The notes beneath the pieces are model-generated. The model saw only the letters and a program-made list of their open reading frames with translations, made no database searches and was not told the origin of the DNA. Below, piece by piece: positions 24,651 to 34,254 of a stretch of 64,000 bases of DNA (position 1 is the stretch's first letter; every line of letters begins with the position of its first letter). The DNA is taken from the NCBI RefSeq assembly GCF_001482385.1, contig NZ_CP013612.1, forward strand, positions 186,001-250,000, written 5' to 3'. A program made the position numbers and the translations under genes. The stretch comes from Pseudoalteromonas rubra. GTDB taxonomy: Bacteria > Pseudomonadota > Gammaproteobacteria > Enterobacterales > Alteromonadaceae.

Positions 24651-26699
24651 ATGGATTTTATACAAATTGGCGAGTTTCGCCTTTACCAACACACCAATGA
24701 GCTGATTAATGATGAGCACCGCATTACACTGGATCCAAGGCTGCTCTCATTACTGACATTTTTTATCAACAATCCCAATCGAATTATCGGACGGGATGAA
24801 TTGCAAAACGCAATCTGGCAAGGCTCTATCGTAACGGATAATGCCATCAACAAGTTGGTGGCCAATCTCAGAAAAGTGTTTTGTGATGACCCTAAGGCGC
24901 CTCGATACATCCAAACCGTGCCTAAACAAGGTTATCGCTTTATTGCGCCCATCAATTCAGGTGTGGAGGACACTTCAGCTTCGTCGGTACACTCCGTTGC
25001 GCAAAAGCCTGCTCTATCGCGTTATTTGTTGCGGGGCATACTGGTGCTGGCTGGATTGCTGAGTAGTCTTGCCTGGATTTATGGTCGTTCACCGTCATTA
25101 CAATATGGCGAGAGTCAGGCGCTGAGCCGGGTTAGTGGCGGCAAGATGTTTCCTATTGTGCTGGCATCCCAGTCTCATGTAGCTTTTTTAAATGTCACTG
25201 CGGATCAAGGGCGCAGTTTGTGGGTGGCCGATTACGAACGTGACAATCGTGCTTTACCGCGGTCTGTTGATGCCCCGGGTTATCATTTACAACAATTGCT
25301 GGGTAGTCAGGGCGAGTATTTGGTTTTTAAAGGCTACTATCAGCAGCAGTGTGGTTGGTTTAAAGCCAGGCTGGACCTGGCAGCACAGAAACTCGCTCCC
25401 CCCTCAGAAGCCTTGTATAACTGTGACCTTATCTACCATGACAGCATTTATGTTGCAGGCGAAGACCGCATATACTCACTGGCTCATGAACGCCGTTTCG
25501 AGCATAAAAACGATTTATATACCTTTAATTTCTCTGGTGAAATCAGTAAGTTGGTAACCGAGCTGGAATCGACATGGCGTCTGGCCTACCTGGATGCTCA
25601 CCCGGAGACAAGTGAGCTGCTGCTGACAGCACACACCAATGACGGAAACAGCAGAGTGATCACTTATGATCCCGGATCGGCAGAGCAAGCCCTACAGATT
25701 GCCCGAACCGGCCTGATGCACGGCGCGATTTGGGACCACACCCACAGTGGGATTGTATTCTCCTCGTCTAGCCCGCGAACTCAGATGTATCATCAGTCTT
25801 TCACAGCTAGCCAGCCGACTTTGCTCAGTAGCCTCAGCGATAAAATCTGCTGCAACATTGCTCGCCATAGCAATGGTAAGGATTACATCTTCACAACTTA
25901 CGATAAAGACATTGAGCTCCAGTGGCTGGAAACAGGCTTTGTACTGGATAACAGTAACGGGCTGGATCGTTCGCCCCGTTTAGCACATACCGACACAGGT
26001 GTGTATTTTATTTCTGACCGTTCCGGCAGCTCACAGGTGTATTATCAGAAGCCACAGGAGCAGGCCAGACCGCTCCCCAGACTACCCGATCACGCGCGTC
26101 TGAGGGACATGGCTTTGTCACCTGATGATGAGTTTTTGCTGATCAATCACGATAACCACGCCATGTGGCTGATCCCCACCAATGAGGCACAGCAAGGTAA
26201 TACCTTATTTTTCGATGGCTATATTTATCAGCAAAGTTGGCTGAGTAATAGCTTGTTTGCGCTGTCTGTGAAGCAAAATGAGCTAAAACGCGTGCAAATT
26301 TACAATCGCCAGATGCAGCAAGTTGCGCAGCTGCCACAGGGTTGGATATCGGCATTTACGGATCCTGCAACGCCCGAGTATGTGTATGTGACAGACATAG
26401 AACATGTCCTGTATCGCTTTGCGTTTGCCAGTATTTTGAATGGCATTGATCAGGCGCAGGGAGAAAAAATAGGGGAGCTGGAGCCTTTCTCAAATCTGGA
26501 AATAGAAAATGGCATAGTGTATCTGATGACCAAAGAGTGGCACGAGCTGACCCGATATAAACTGAGCGATGAAGGGTTACATCCTTTGTCCCGCCAGGAC
26601 ATCGGCTCCTATATGGGATTTGATGTGCGTGACGGGCAAGTGATCTATGGTCGTAAAGCGGCTTTCAGAAGTGATGTTTACAAGACGGTAGCACGTTAA
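24651..26699 (+). CDS. CadC/ToxR-like membrane regulator with beta-propeller sensor
   Basis: Residues 1-100 are an OmpR-type winged helix (ITLDPRLLSLLTFFINNPNRIIGRDELQNAIWQGSIVTDNAINKLVANLRKVF; TVPKQGYRF). A linker, one transmembrane helix near 128-145 (LRGILVLAGLLSSLAWIYG) and about 530 residues of periplasmic WD/TolB-like propeller repeats (DRSGSSQVYYQ, LSPDDEFLLI) follow. Such proteins pass a periplasmic signal directly to DNA. The Met at 24651 is used because the family begins just before the first winged-helix strand. The 396-base gap to the divergent large lipoprotein gene holds both promoters, and that gene is a plausible target. Confidence 0.85.
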   Translation: MDFIQIGEFRLYQHTNELINDEHRITLDPRLLSLLTFFINNPNRIIGRDELQNAIWQGSIVTDNAINKLVANLRKVFCDDPKAPRYIQTVPKQGYRFIAPINSGVEDTSASSVHSVAQKPALSRYLLRGILVLAGLLSSLAWIYGRSPSLQYGESQALSRVSGGKMFPIVLASQSHVAFLNVTADQGRSLWVADYERDNRALPRSVDAPGYHLQQLLGSQGEYLVFKGYYQQQCGWFKARLDLAAQKLAPPSEALYNCDLIYHDSIYVAGEDRIYSLAHERRFEHKNDLYTFNFSGEISKLVTELESTWRLAYLDAHPETSELLLTAHTNDGNSRVITYDPGSAEQALQIARTGLMHGAIWDHTHSGIVFSSSSPRTQMYHQSFTASQPTLLSSLSDKICCNIARHSNGKDYIFTTYDKDIELQWLETGFVLDNSNGLDRSPRLAHTDTGVYFISDRSGSSQVYYQKPQEQARPLPRLPDHARLRDMALSPDDEFLLINHDNHAMWLIPTNEAQQGNTLFFDGYIYQQSWLSNSLFALSVKQNELKRVQIYNRQMQQVAQLPQGWISAFTDPATPEYVYVTDIEHVLYRFAFASILNGIDQAQGEKIGELEPFSNLEIENGIVYLMTKEWHELTRYKLSDEGLHPLSRQDIGSYMGFDVRDGQVIYGRKAAFRSDVYKTVAR

Positions 26700-26704
26700 C
26701 AGCA

Positions 26705-26736
26705 AAGCGCGTTGCCAGAAGTTGTGCAACGCGCTT
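26705..26736. terminator. Convergent hairpin terminator
   Basis: An 11-bp perfect stem (AAGCGCGTTGC / GCAACGCGCTT) with a 10-base loop begins five bases after the regulator stop and ends just before the convergent DUF5916 gene stop. It probably serves both genes. Confidence 0.8.
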
Positions 26737-26748
26737 GACGACCAATAT

Positions 26749-28935
26749 CTACCATCTATAGGTGTAATTCAGTTTCACGGCAGTTTCAGAAAATACGGCC
26801 TTTTTATCGTGCCAGCCATCTTCTAAGTCATAGCCTTTGTTAATACTCAACTGATACAACTCATCTGGCGCTGGTTCATAGCGTAGTCGGCTAAAGAGTG
26901 AGAAACTGTCCGACTGAGTATTATGCTGTAATAGTGAGTTCCAGGACCACTCGCTGTTAAAGGCAATATTCACTTTTAGCCGAGTATTGTACATGTTGCT
27001 TTTCTCGCCAGCGCGTTCGTAGTAGTACATATGACGACCAAGTTGCACATATAAGTGTTTATTCGGCCGGGCGTTCAGTGTCATGCTATAGCGTGTCAGG
27101 TCCGCATCAAAAAAGTCGCCTTTGACAATTCGGCCACTGGCAAAGACCGGCCGATCGCTGGCTGTTTCATAAAACACCGTCCACTGATTGTAATCATACT
27201 CACCCTGGGCAAACTGAATGTTGTCACGAAACTTGAACGGGTCTTTGAGCACTTTGTTGTACATGTCGTAGCTGATGTGAAAATAGTCATGAGATTTGGT
27301 TTGTATTATCAAAGGTTGCAAAAACAACTGCTGGCCTTTCTTTTCGCCATCAGTATTTTCCCAGCGTTTATAATAGGTTCTGAACTGATAAAGGTTGAGG
27401 TTGTTACCCAGCCAGCCTGTTTGTGGGCGCACCCGGTAGTGGCTGGTAAGGTGATAGTATTTCAGGTCTGTGCGATTCACAAATCCCAGTGCCGGGTTAA
27501 AGTCCTTACCGATATAGCGATACTTGGCGTCCAGATAAAATCGGTCATTCGGCATTTTGAACGCCAAACCATACGCTTTACTGTCACTGTCGGGCAGGTC
27601 ATTTGGCAGGTCAATAGACTGGTAAAAGGCGTTGGCAATCAATTGCTCCTCACCAAATATGATATCTTCAAATCGATAATCCATCCCACTGAGTGTTTGA
27701 CCGGCGCTGTCATCGGTAGTGCCATGGGTGATAATGGCACCTAGTTGATGGCGCTCGCCAATGTGTTGCTTGGCTCTGGCGACACTGAGTTGAGTGGTTT
27801 CAGCTATGTTTCCGTCGCGTTCCTGGTTGACGCTCAATACGCCCAGATCGGTATTGCCAATTCGGCCTGTGAGTTTCGTGCCCCAGTTAATATCCAGTAC
27901 ACCCGACTGTGGGCCCTGACCAATACGGCGAGAATAAAATGGCATGCCGTTAAAATCGTCATCGTCCATGCCACCAAAACGAAATATCTGACTGTCCTGT
28001 AAAAAGAAGTCGCGCTTTTCACTGTAGTACTGGCCAAACCGGGTCATGTTCATTTCTATTTCGTCGACATCTGTGCCGGAGAAGTCGGTATTGAGCGTCA
28101 ACTGACCGGTCAGGCTGGGGGTAAACCGGTAAGTGGCATCCAGCGAAGGCTCAAAACTGCTCTCCTCCAGTGAGTCTTTGTATGCCAGGCCGGGTTTTAC
28201 TTCAATGCCTTTGCCCTGATCTAATTCGCGCAGTCCGGAAATCGGCGCGGTTTGTGATGCATGCCAGCCTGATGAGTTGGGGTTATTAAGGTTCCAGTAT
28301 GATTGCACGTAGGGACTGGAGAGTTTATGGCGCAATTGTAACCCCCAGTTTGGGGCATCTGGGTCGAAAGACAATGACTGCATGGGAATGGCAATTTCTA
28401 CCGTCCAGCCATCGTCCTGCTGTTGGGTTTTGGCGTACCACAGTGTTTTCCATTCTGCGATGTATTCAGTGCCATTAACCAGGCCATCTTCTCGTACGCC
28501 CGAAGGGGTAACATGAAACAAATAGCCATCGGATTTATCATGGTTGGTGTCGAGGATCAGGCCAAAATAGTCTTCGTTCCAGACTCGCTCCCCCTGGGTA
28601 AGCACTCTGTCCGTGATCGTGTCAAAGGGCTGCGTAATTTTAGCGGCAACGTAAAAGAAGTGTTCATCATAAGCCACATATGCTGTGATCGGGTACCTTG
28701 GGGTGCCACCAACCGTGGGACGGAATTCAACAAAATCTGTGACTACTCGCGCATTTTGCCATTCTGTGGCAGTCAGTTCACCGTCTATATCAGGTGCCAC
28801 ACTGAGGCGTGGGATTGTGGTGTCGTTTTGCGTAAATTGCTGCCAGGGACTAATAGTCTGGGGCGATTGTTGTGCGTTACCGCAAGCTGCGTATAGAGAG
28901 CAAAGGGCTAAGCTTAGTGCGTTCAACTTGTTCAT
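26749..28935 (-). CDS. DUF5916 protein with N-terminal CBM9-like domain
   Basis: The 728-residue exported protein has a signal peptide (MNKLNALSLALCSLYAACGNA) and a CBM9-like beta-sandwich (SVAPDIDGELTATEWQNARVV at about 45-65, then VAYDEHFFYVAAKI). A DUF5916 region follows with the family hallmark YSEKRDFFLQDSQIFRFGG near residue 310, and repeated amphipathic strands to a terminal Tyr-Arg-Trp. Members are thought to form outer-membrane barrels, often near peptidase or sugar-processing genes, but no activity is established. The start at 28935 has GGA seven bases upstream and places the signal peptide at the N-terminus. Confidence 0.85.
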   Translation of the reverse strand: MNKLNALSLALCSLYAACGNAQQSPQTISPWQQFTQNDTTIPRLSVAPDIDGELTATEWQNARVVTDFVEFRPTVGGTPRYPITAYVAYDEHFFYVAAKITQPFDTITDRVLTQGERVWNEDYFGLILDTNHDKSDGYLFHVTPSGVREDGLVNGTEYIAEWKTLWYAKTQQQDDGWTVEIAIPMQSLSFDPDAPNWGLQLRHKLSSPYVQSYWNLNNPNSSGWHASQTAPISGLRELDQGKGIEVKPGLAYKDSLEESSFEPSLDATYRFTPSLTGQLTLNTDFSGTDVDEIEMNMTRFGQYYSEKRDFFLQDSQIFRFGGMDDDDFNGMPFYSRRIGQGPQSGVLDINWGTKLTGRIGNTDLGVLSVNQERDGNIAETTQLSVARAKQHIGERHQLGAIITHGTTDDSAGQTLSGMDYRFEDIIFGEEQLIANAFYQSIDLPNDLPDSDSKAYGLAFKMPNDRFYLDAKYRYIGKDFNPALGFVNRTDLKYYHLTSHYRVRPQTGWLGNNLNLYQFRTYYKRWENTDGEKKGQQLFLQPLIIQTKSHDYFHISYDMYNKVLKDPFKFRDNIQFAQGEYDYNQWTVFYETASDRPVFASGRIVKGDFFDADLTRYSMTLNARPNKHLYVQLGRHMYYYERAGEKSNMYNTRLKVNIAFNSEWSWNSLLQHNTQSDSFSLFSRLRYEPAPDELYQLSINKGYDLEDGWHDKKAVFSETAVKLNYTYRW

Positions 28936-29104
28936 TGTTTTATCCGTTTCGTAAAAAGCTGGCTCCATTGTTGTTGAGGCGAAAACAAAAAGCGTGAGAA
29001 AGGCGCGAAATAAGGTGACAAAGTGAGGAAATTATGTGACAAATACCTGCCTAACGTTATGAATTAAATGGTTTTAAATTTTAAGTATGTAAAAAGGACA
29101 GCTT

Positions 29105-30145
29105 ATGCACTATCCAGCTCCTCTTATCTCAGGAAGTACCATTGCGGTTACCGCATTTTCCAGCGGTGTTGCGACACCTTTGCACCCCCGACTTGACCTT
29201 GTTTTAGGTGATCTGGCACTGCGTGGTTTCAAGGTACTCGAAGGGCACTGCTTACGTGAAGATAAGTTACATGTGAGCGCGCCGGTGGAGAGACGTGTGG
29301 ATGAGTTGATGCGGTTTTTACTGGACGACCAGGTGGATGCGATTATGGCACCCTGGGGCGGAGAGATTGCGATGGATCTCTTGCCTTTGCTGGACTGGCA
29401 GGCCCTGCAACAGGCTCGACCTAAATGGTTGATGGGGTTTTCAGATATCAGTACTGTGCTCAGCGCGTTTTCCAGCAAACTGGGTTGGGCAACTTGTCAT
29501 TGCACTAACCTGATGCAGTTGTCTTTGGCACAAACCGATGCATTGACGGCAGATACTTTCACGCATCTGCAAACGTCAACGGGTGGGACATTTACACAGC
29601 GTAGCGCGCCTTTCTATGAATTAGGTTACAGCAACTATGCGCAAGACAGTGAGGCGGTTTTTAATCTGGCTGAGCCAAGCCGTTGGCAAGTACTGAATGA
29701 TAAAGCGCATCATGCCGGGCCTGTGTCGTTTCAGGGGCGTCTGATCGGAGGATGCCTGGATACACATATGTTGATGTTTGGCTCAGAGTATTTTGATCCT
29801 CAGGCGCTGCTCGAGAGGCACCCTGATGACAAACTGATCTTTTACTTTGAAAACGCCGAACAGTCTCCTACAGCCTACTATCGGGCTTTGCAGAGCCTGA
29901 AGTTACGCGGTGCATTTGATCATGCTGCGGGTATCCTCATTGGTCGCAATGCGGTAACGGACAATGCTGGTAAGGCATTTGATGGGAATACTGCGGTGAA
30001 AATGGCCTTGGGAGACCTGTCTGTGCCTGTTATTACGGGTGTTGATGTCTCCCATATTGCGCCTAACATGGTGCTGATCAATGGGGCACTGGGAGAGGTG
30101 AGTCGTGATGATGAACATTGGACCCTGGTTCAGCATTTGCGTTAA
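29105..30145 (+). CDS. S66-family peptidase (LD-carboxypeptidase / MccF-like)
   Basis: The 346-residue protein has the S66 serine peptidase pattern: an N-terminal SGSTIAVTAFSSG strand, MAPWGGE, the nucleophile motif MGFSDIST near residue 113, a Glu in YFENAEQSPTAYYRAL, and the late His in GVDVSHIAPNM. The family covers muramoyltetrapeptide LD-carboxypeptidases, which trim peptidoglycan stem peptides in recycling, and MccF-like enzymes that inactivate peptide-nucleotide antibiotics. Sequence alone does not separate the two. AAAAAGGACAGCTT precedes the ATG. It is divergent from the DUF5916 gene. Confidence 0.85.
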   Translation: MHYPAPLISGSTIAVTAFSSGVATPLHPRLDLVLGDLALRGFKVLEGHCLREDKLHVSAPVERRVDELMRFLLDDQVDAIMAPWGGEIAMDLLPLLDWQALQQARPKWLMGFSDISTVLSAFSSKLGWATCHCTNLMQLSLAQTDALTADTFTHLQTSTGGTFTQRSAPFYELGYSNYAQDSEAVFNLAEPSRWQVLNDKAHHAGPVSFQGRLIGGCLDTHMLMFGSEYFDPQALLERHPDDKLIFYFENAEQSPTAYYRALQSLKLRGAFDHAAGILIGRNAVTDNAGKAFDGNTAVKMALGDLSVPVITGVDVSHIAPNMVLINGALGEVSRDDEHWTLVQHLR

Positions 30146-30161
30146 ACAGACAGTGTCAGTC

Positions 30162-30184
30162 CGGGGCGAGTGTGGCTCGTCCCG
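30162..30184 (+). terminator. Hairpin after the S66 peptidase gene
   Basis: A GC-rich stem (CGGGGCGAG / CTCGTCCCG, one G-T pair) with a 5-base loop lies 16 bases after the stop. It lacks a clear T tract, so termination efficiency is uncertain. Confidence 0.5.
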
Positions 30185-30300
30185 AAAATATGTTGCTGGT
30201 CGAAAATCCCTCTTTTTTCGGCAAAAGGTCCTTCATTTCATTCATATTTTAGTTTTATTGTGCCCACGCTGATTTATTGTTTCAGGAACAAAAGGGTATC

Positions 30301-31515
30301 ATGATTAAACACGCGTTATCGGTTTTACTCCTCTTTATTACGCTTATGTCTACACTGGCCTTGGCCAAAGGGCAGGGAGCAGAGCAAAGTGTAGTGATGA
30401 TTTCACTGGATGGATTCCGCTGGGATTACATTGAAAAACACAAAGCAAAGAACCTTGCGACGATTGCTGCACAAGGCGTCAGAGCCGAATATCTTGAGCC
30501 TGTGTATCCGACCAAGACCTTTCCCAATCACCTTTCTATTATTACAGGCTTGTTGCCATCTAACCACGGCATTGTCGGCAACCATTTTTGCGATAAAAAC
30601 CGTAACCAGTGTTATAAAATGGGCTATGGTCAGGACGACAGCTCCTGGCTAAAGGGGATCCCGCTTTGGAACCTCGCTGAAATGCAGGGGCTTAAGGCTG
30701 CAACCTACTTCTGGCCTGAATCAGATGCTCGTATTAATGGCATGACGCCCAGCTATTTTTACCATTACTCACAGCACAGCGATTACCAGCAGCGTATTGA
30801 TCAGATAGTGCAATGGCTCAAGTTGCCTACGCAGAAACGCCCGCGCTTTGTTGCAGGCTACTTCTCGCTGGTGGATACCATGGGACATGAATTTGGCCCG
30901 GATGCACAGCAAACCTATCAGGCTGTCCAGAAGGTTGATAAGTTGGTTGGCCAGCTTGCAAGGCGCATTCAGCGTGAGGTAGAGCAGGACGTTAACCTGA
31001 TCATTGTGTCGGATCATGGTATGGCTCAGCTGGACCCGGACAAGAGTTTGCAATTGTCAGACTTGGGAGTGGATCTGAGTAACTTTATCGTTAAAAACAG
31101 TGGCACTCAGGTCTGGTTATATAAAAAGCCCAAAGCCCGTGTAAACCTGGATGCGATGCGTGCTCAGTTGCTGCGCAATGCCCGTGGTCGTTATGACATC
31201 ATCAATGAAGAAACACTCAAAAGCCGCGGTGTAACAATCAATGAAACGACTGCGGATATTGTGGTTGAAACTCAGGCGCCGCGTTATTTTGCTTATGATG
31301 AAAAAGACCAACACTATGGTACTCATGGTTTTGCCATCACGCAGGATATGCATGCAACCTTTGTTGCCATGGGCCCTGCCTTTAAACAGGGTACACAGAT
31401 TGGTCCGGTGAAAAACCTCGATATCTATCCTGTCGTGGCGCAGGTCCTGGGTCTTGAACTATTGTCTGACATAGACGGCACAGGTGCGTCTTTACTCCCC
31501 GCATTACGTCATTAA
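30301..31515 (+). CDS. ENPP-type alkaline-phosphatase-superfamily phosphodiesterase
   Basis: The exported 404-residue enzyme has a signal peptide (MIKHALSVLLLFITLMSTLALA) and the metal-site motifs of nucleotide pyrophosphatase/phosphodiesterases: VMISLDGFRWDY, the nucleophile Thr in YPTKTFPNHLSIITGLLPSNHGIVGN, DTMGHEFGPD, and VSDHGM, then a late HGF. These sites bind two zinc ions and cleave phosphodiester or pyrophosphate bonds of nucleotides, or choline-phospholipids, in the periplasm. The Met at 30301 is preceded by AAAAGGGTATC and places the leader at the N-terminus. It stands alone. Confidence 0.88.
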   Translation: MIKHALSVLLLFITLMSTLALAKGQGAEQSVVMISLDGFRWDYIEKHKAKNLATIAAQGVRAEYLEPVYPTKTFPNHLSIITGLLPSNHGIVGNHFCDKNRNQCYKMGYGQDDSSWLKGIPLWNLAEMQGLKAATYFWPESDARINGMTPSYFYHYSQHSDYQQRIDQIVQWLKLPTQKRPRFVAGYFSLVDTMGHEFGPDAQQTYQAVQKVDKLVGQLARRIQREVEQDVNLIIVSDHGMAQLDPDKSLQLSDLGVDLSNFIVKNSGTQVWLYKKPKARVNLDAMRAQLLRNARGRYDIINEETLKSRGVTINETTADIVVETQAPRYFAYDEKDQHYGTHGFAITQDMHATFVAMGPAFKQGTQIGPVKNLDIYPVVAQVLGLELLSDIDGTGASLLPALRH

Positions 31516-31652
31516 TGGGTATAAATGGAGGTGTCTGCGGTGGCGATTTTTGCCCTGACGTCACCTCTGTGCTGAATTTTAACGCGGATGGTGGAGCCTG
31601 GCTCCTTTATTCCTGAGTTACTAACAAGATAACCACAAAATCTGTGGGTAAG

Positions 31653-31937
31653 TTAATCAATGTTAGCTAAATCAATGGGATAGTCGCCTTCGGTTAGTGT
31701 GTTCAAGCCGCTTCTTGGCGCCAGACTTATCTCTCCTGAAGAAGATACAGCGATCACCTGCTGTTCAGTCATCAAATCTATTACGGTTTGGAGGGTCATA
31801 GTGTCTGTTTTGACACCCTGAAGCCTGAGCGACGATATGGGCAAAGGGGCTGGATGGCAGCTTAACAGGTCAGCGAGGATTAAGCGGTACAAAAGCTTTT
31901 CTGCGCGAGTCATAGCGTATAGCCCCATCAATATCAT
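31653..31937 (-). CDS. Small hypothetical protein, 94 aa
   Basis: I do not recognise this protein. It is short, soluble and Leu-rich, with a helical N-terminal half (AEKLLYRLILADLLS) and a later TDTMTLQTVIDLMTEQQVIAVSSSGEISL segment that could be a small winged-helix wing. The start may instead be the Met at 31913, which has GGGG upstream. Coding potential looks reasonable but is unproven. The gap to 32228 contains only the hut terminator. Confidence 0.4.
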   Translation of the reverse strand: MILMGLYAMTRAEKLLYRLILADLLSCHPAPLPISSLRLQGVKTDTMTLQTVIDLMTEQQVIAVSSSGEISLAPRSGLNTLTEGDYPIDLANID

Positions 31938-32180
31938 AACAAAGCTATGTTAGTTCATACCGTCAGCTTCTACCATCTGTATTGTATAAAAAAGAGCCAG
32001 AATCTGGCTGGTGGTCTGATAATACATGACATAATTGGATAATGTCGTTGCACATAATGTTTGCGCGATGTGGCAGTAAGATGCGTAAACAATGACAGTT
32101 AAAAGTCGCTATCAGGCCAGCTCCGCGCTGAGTGTTGATTGAAACGCATGTACTGCACTTGGTTAAGTGCAACGGATACA

Positions 32181-32208
32181 AAAATGGCTACCCAAGGGCA
32201 GCCATTTT
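32181..32208 (-). terminator. Intrinsic terminator of the hut operon
   Basis: A 9-bp perfect stem (AAAATGGCT / AGCCATTTT) with a 10-base loop lies 21 bases past the hutU stop. On the minus strand it ends in a T run, a typical rho-independent terminator. Confidence 0.85.
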
Positions 32209-32228
32209 TTCATACTGATCATCAGCGT

Positions 32229-34241
32229 TTAGAGCGACAGATTATTTAAAATTTCATCGTCCACACCATTTGGCAGTGTTACTTTAAGCTTAGGTGTGCG
32301 AGCCATTTCGCGTTTAATGGCGAAGTTAGCTTCTTCGTTGCGGGCCCAGCTACGACGTGCAATACCATTGTTCACATCGAACAGGAGCATAGACTTCAGG
32401 CGTCGCTCAGCATCACTGCTGCCGTCCAGCACCATACCAAATCCACCGTTGATCACTTCACCCCAGCCAACGCCACCGCCGTTGTGGATAGAGACCCAGG
32501 TTGCACCACGGAAGCTGTCGCCAATGACATTATGAATGGCCATGTCCGCTGTGAAGCGGCTACCGTCATAAATGTTCGAAGTTTCGCGGAATGGTGAATC
32601 AGTGCCACTCACATCGTGGTGGTCACGACCTAACACAACCGGACCAATCTCGCCGCGCTCGATGGCATCGTTAAAGGCCTTGGCGATTTCCATACGCCCT
32701 TGTGCGTCGGCGTACAGAATACGGGCCTGTGAGCCAACAACCAGTTTGTTCTGCTTGGCATCTTTGATCCAGGTGATGTTGTCCTGCATCTGCTGCTGGA
32801 TCTCTTCTGGAGATTCCGCCATGATCTTGTTCAGCACCTCTGCCGCGATGGCATCGGTTTTGTCCAGATCAGCCGGATTGCCTGAGGCACACACCCAACG
32901 GAATGGGCCAAAGCCGTAGTCAAAGCACATCGGGCCCAGAATATCCTGCACGTATGATGGATATTTGAAGTCGATGCCGTTTTCGGCCATCACGTCGCCA
33001 CCGGCACGAGATGATTCCAGCAAGAAGGCATTGCCGTAATCGAAGAAATACGTACCACGGGCAGTGTGCTTGTTCACCGCATCAGCGTGACGCTTAAGCG
33101 TTGCCTGTACTTTTTCTTTGAACACTTCAGGCTCTTCGCGGATCAGTCGGTTTGACTCTTCAAAGCTGATATCGACCGGGTAGTAGCCGCCTGACCAGGG
33201 GTTATGCAGCGACGTTTGGTCTGATCCCAGGTGAATGAAAATATCCTGCTCATAGAAGGTTTCCCAGACATCGACAATGTTGCCGATGTAGGCAATTGAT
33301 ACCACTTCTTCGTTCGCCTGTGCTGTTTTAACACGGGCAACCAGTTCATCCATGTTGTCGATGAGTTCATCTACCCAGCCTTGCTGGTGACGTTTGGTGG
33401 CAGCAGCGGGGTTAACCTCGGCGCAAACGGTAATACAGTTCGCAATGTTACCCGCTTTTGGTTGGGCGCCACTCATGCCGCCCAGACCAGCTGTCAGGAA
33501 GATCTTACCTTTCGGGCTGTCGCCTTTTTCGAGGACTTTACGGAACGCGTTCATTACTGTGATGGTGGTGCCATGAACAATACCCTGTGGGCCAATGTAC
33601 ATGAATGAACCTGCCGTCATCTGGCCGTACTGAGTGACACCCAGTGCATTGAACTTTTCCCAGTCATCAGGCTTTGAATAGTTCGGGATCATCATACCAT
33701 TGGTAACGACCACGCGTGGTGCGTCTTCGCTTGACGGGAACAAGCCCATAGGGTGACCAGAGTAAATGTGCAGTGTCTGGTCGCTTTCCATCTCGCTCAG
33801 GTATTTCATGGCCAGCAGGTATTGAGCCCAGTTTTGGAATACCGCGCCGTTACCACCGTAAGTGATCAGCTCTTCCGGGTGCTGAGCAACTGCCGGGTCC
33901 AGGTTGTTGTCGATCATCAGCATGATAGCCGCGGCTTGCTGACACTTCGCCGGATAATCGCTGACCGAGCGCGCTTTAAGGTCATAGTTAGGCTTAAAGC
34001 GGTACATGTAGATACGGCCAAAACTTTTTAGCTCTTCGGCAAATTCAGCCGCCAGCTCCTGATGCCATTCTTTCGGGAAATAGCGTAGCGCGTTACGCAG
34101 CGCCAGTTGTTTTTCGTCGGCTGATAAAATGTCTTTACGCTTCGGGGCGCGGTTGGCGTCAGCCGGGTAAGGCTTAGGCGCAGGCAACTCGCTGGGGATC
34201 CCTTGCTTGATTTGGTCCTGAAAACTCAGTGTGGTGGTCAT
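32229..34241 (-). CDS. hutU: Urocanate hydratase, long form
   Basis: The enzyme converts urocanate to imidazolone propionate using tightly bound NAD+, the second step of histidine degradation. Recognisable blocks include PEELITYGGNGAVFQNWAQYLLAMKYLSEM, SGHPMGLFP, GLGGMSGAQPKAGNIA near residue 250, LGSDQTSLHNPWSGGYYP, and DHHDVSGTDSPFRETSN with GGVGWGEVINGGFGMVLDG near the C-terminus. At 670 residues it belongs to the longer urocanase class (animal and Bacteroidetes-like) and not to the ~556-residue form common in proteobacteria such as Pseudomonas. It is 13 bases downstream of hutH in one operon. Confidence 0.95.
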   Translation of the reverse strand: MTTTLSFQDQIKQGIPSELPAPKPYPADANRAPKRKDILSADEKQLALRNALRYFPKEWHQELAAEFAEELKSFGRIYMYRFKPNYDLKARSVSDYPAKCQQAAAIMLMIDNNLDPAVAQHPEELITYGGNGAVFQNWAQYLLAMKYLSEMESDQTLHIYSGHPMGLFPSSEDAPRVVVTNGMMIPNYSKPDDWEKFNALGVTQYGQMTAGSFMYIGPQGIVHGTTITVMNAFRKVLEKGDSPKGKIFLTAGLGGMSGAQPKAGNIANCITVCAEVNPAAATKRHQQGWVDELIDNMDELVARVKTAQANEEVVSIAYIGNIVDVWETFYEQDIFIHLGSDQTSLHNPWSGGYYPVDISFEESNRLIREEPEVFKEKVQATLKRHADAVNKHTARGTYFFDYGNAFLLESSRAGGDVMAENGIDFKYPSYVQDILGPMCFDYGFGPFRWVCASGNPADLDKTDAIAAEVLNKIMAESPEEIQQQMQDNITWIKDAKQNKLVVGSQARILYADAQGRMEIAKAFNDAIERGEIGPVVLGRDHHDVSGTDSPFRETSNIYDGSRFTADMAIHNVIGDSFRGATWVSIHNGGGVGWGEVINGGFGMVLDGSSDAERRLKSMLLFDVNNGIARRSWARNEEANFAIKREMARTPKLKVTLPNGVDDEILNNLSL

Positions 34242-34254
34242 TGTTATTTTCCCC

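Noticed and set aside
27055..27744. 229-residue plus-strand frame
   Set aside because: It is antisense to the DUF5916 gene, which has strong family motifs; long shadows are common opposite beta-barrel genes.
28423..28896. 157-residue plus-strand frame
   Set aside because: It is antisense to the CBM9-like part of the same DUF5916 gene, with no start signal or homology.
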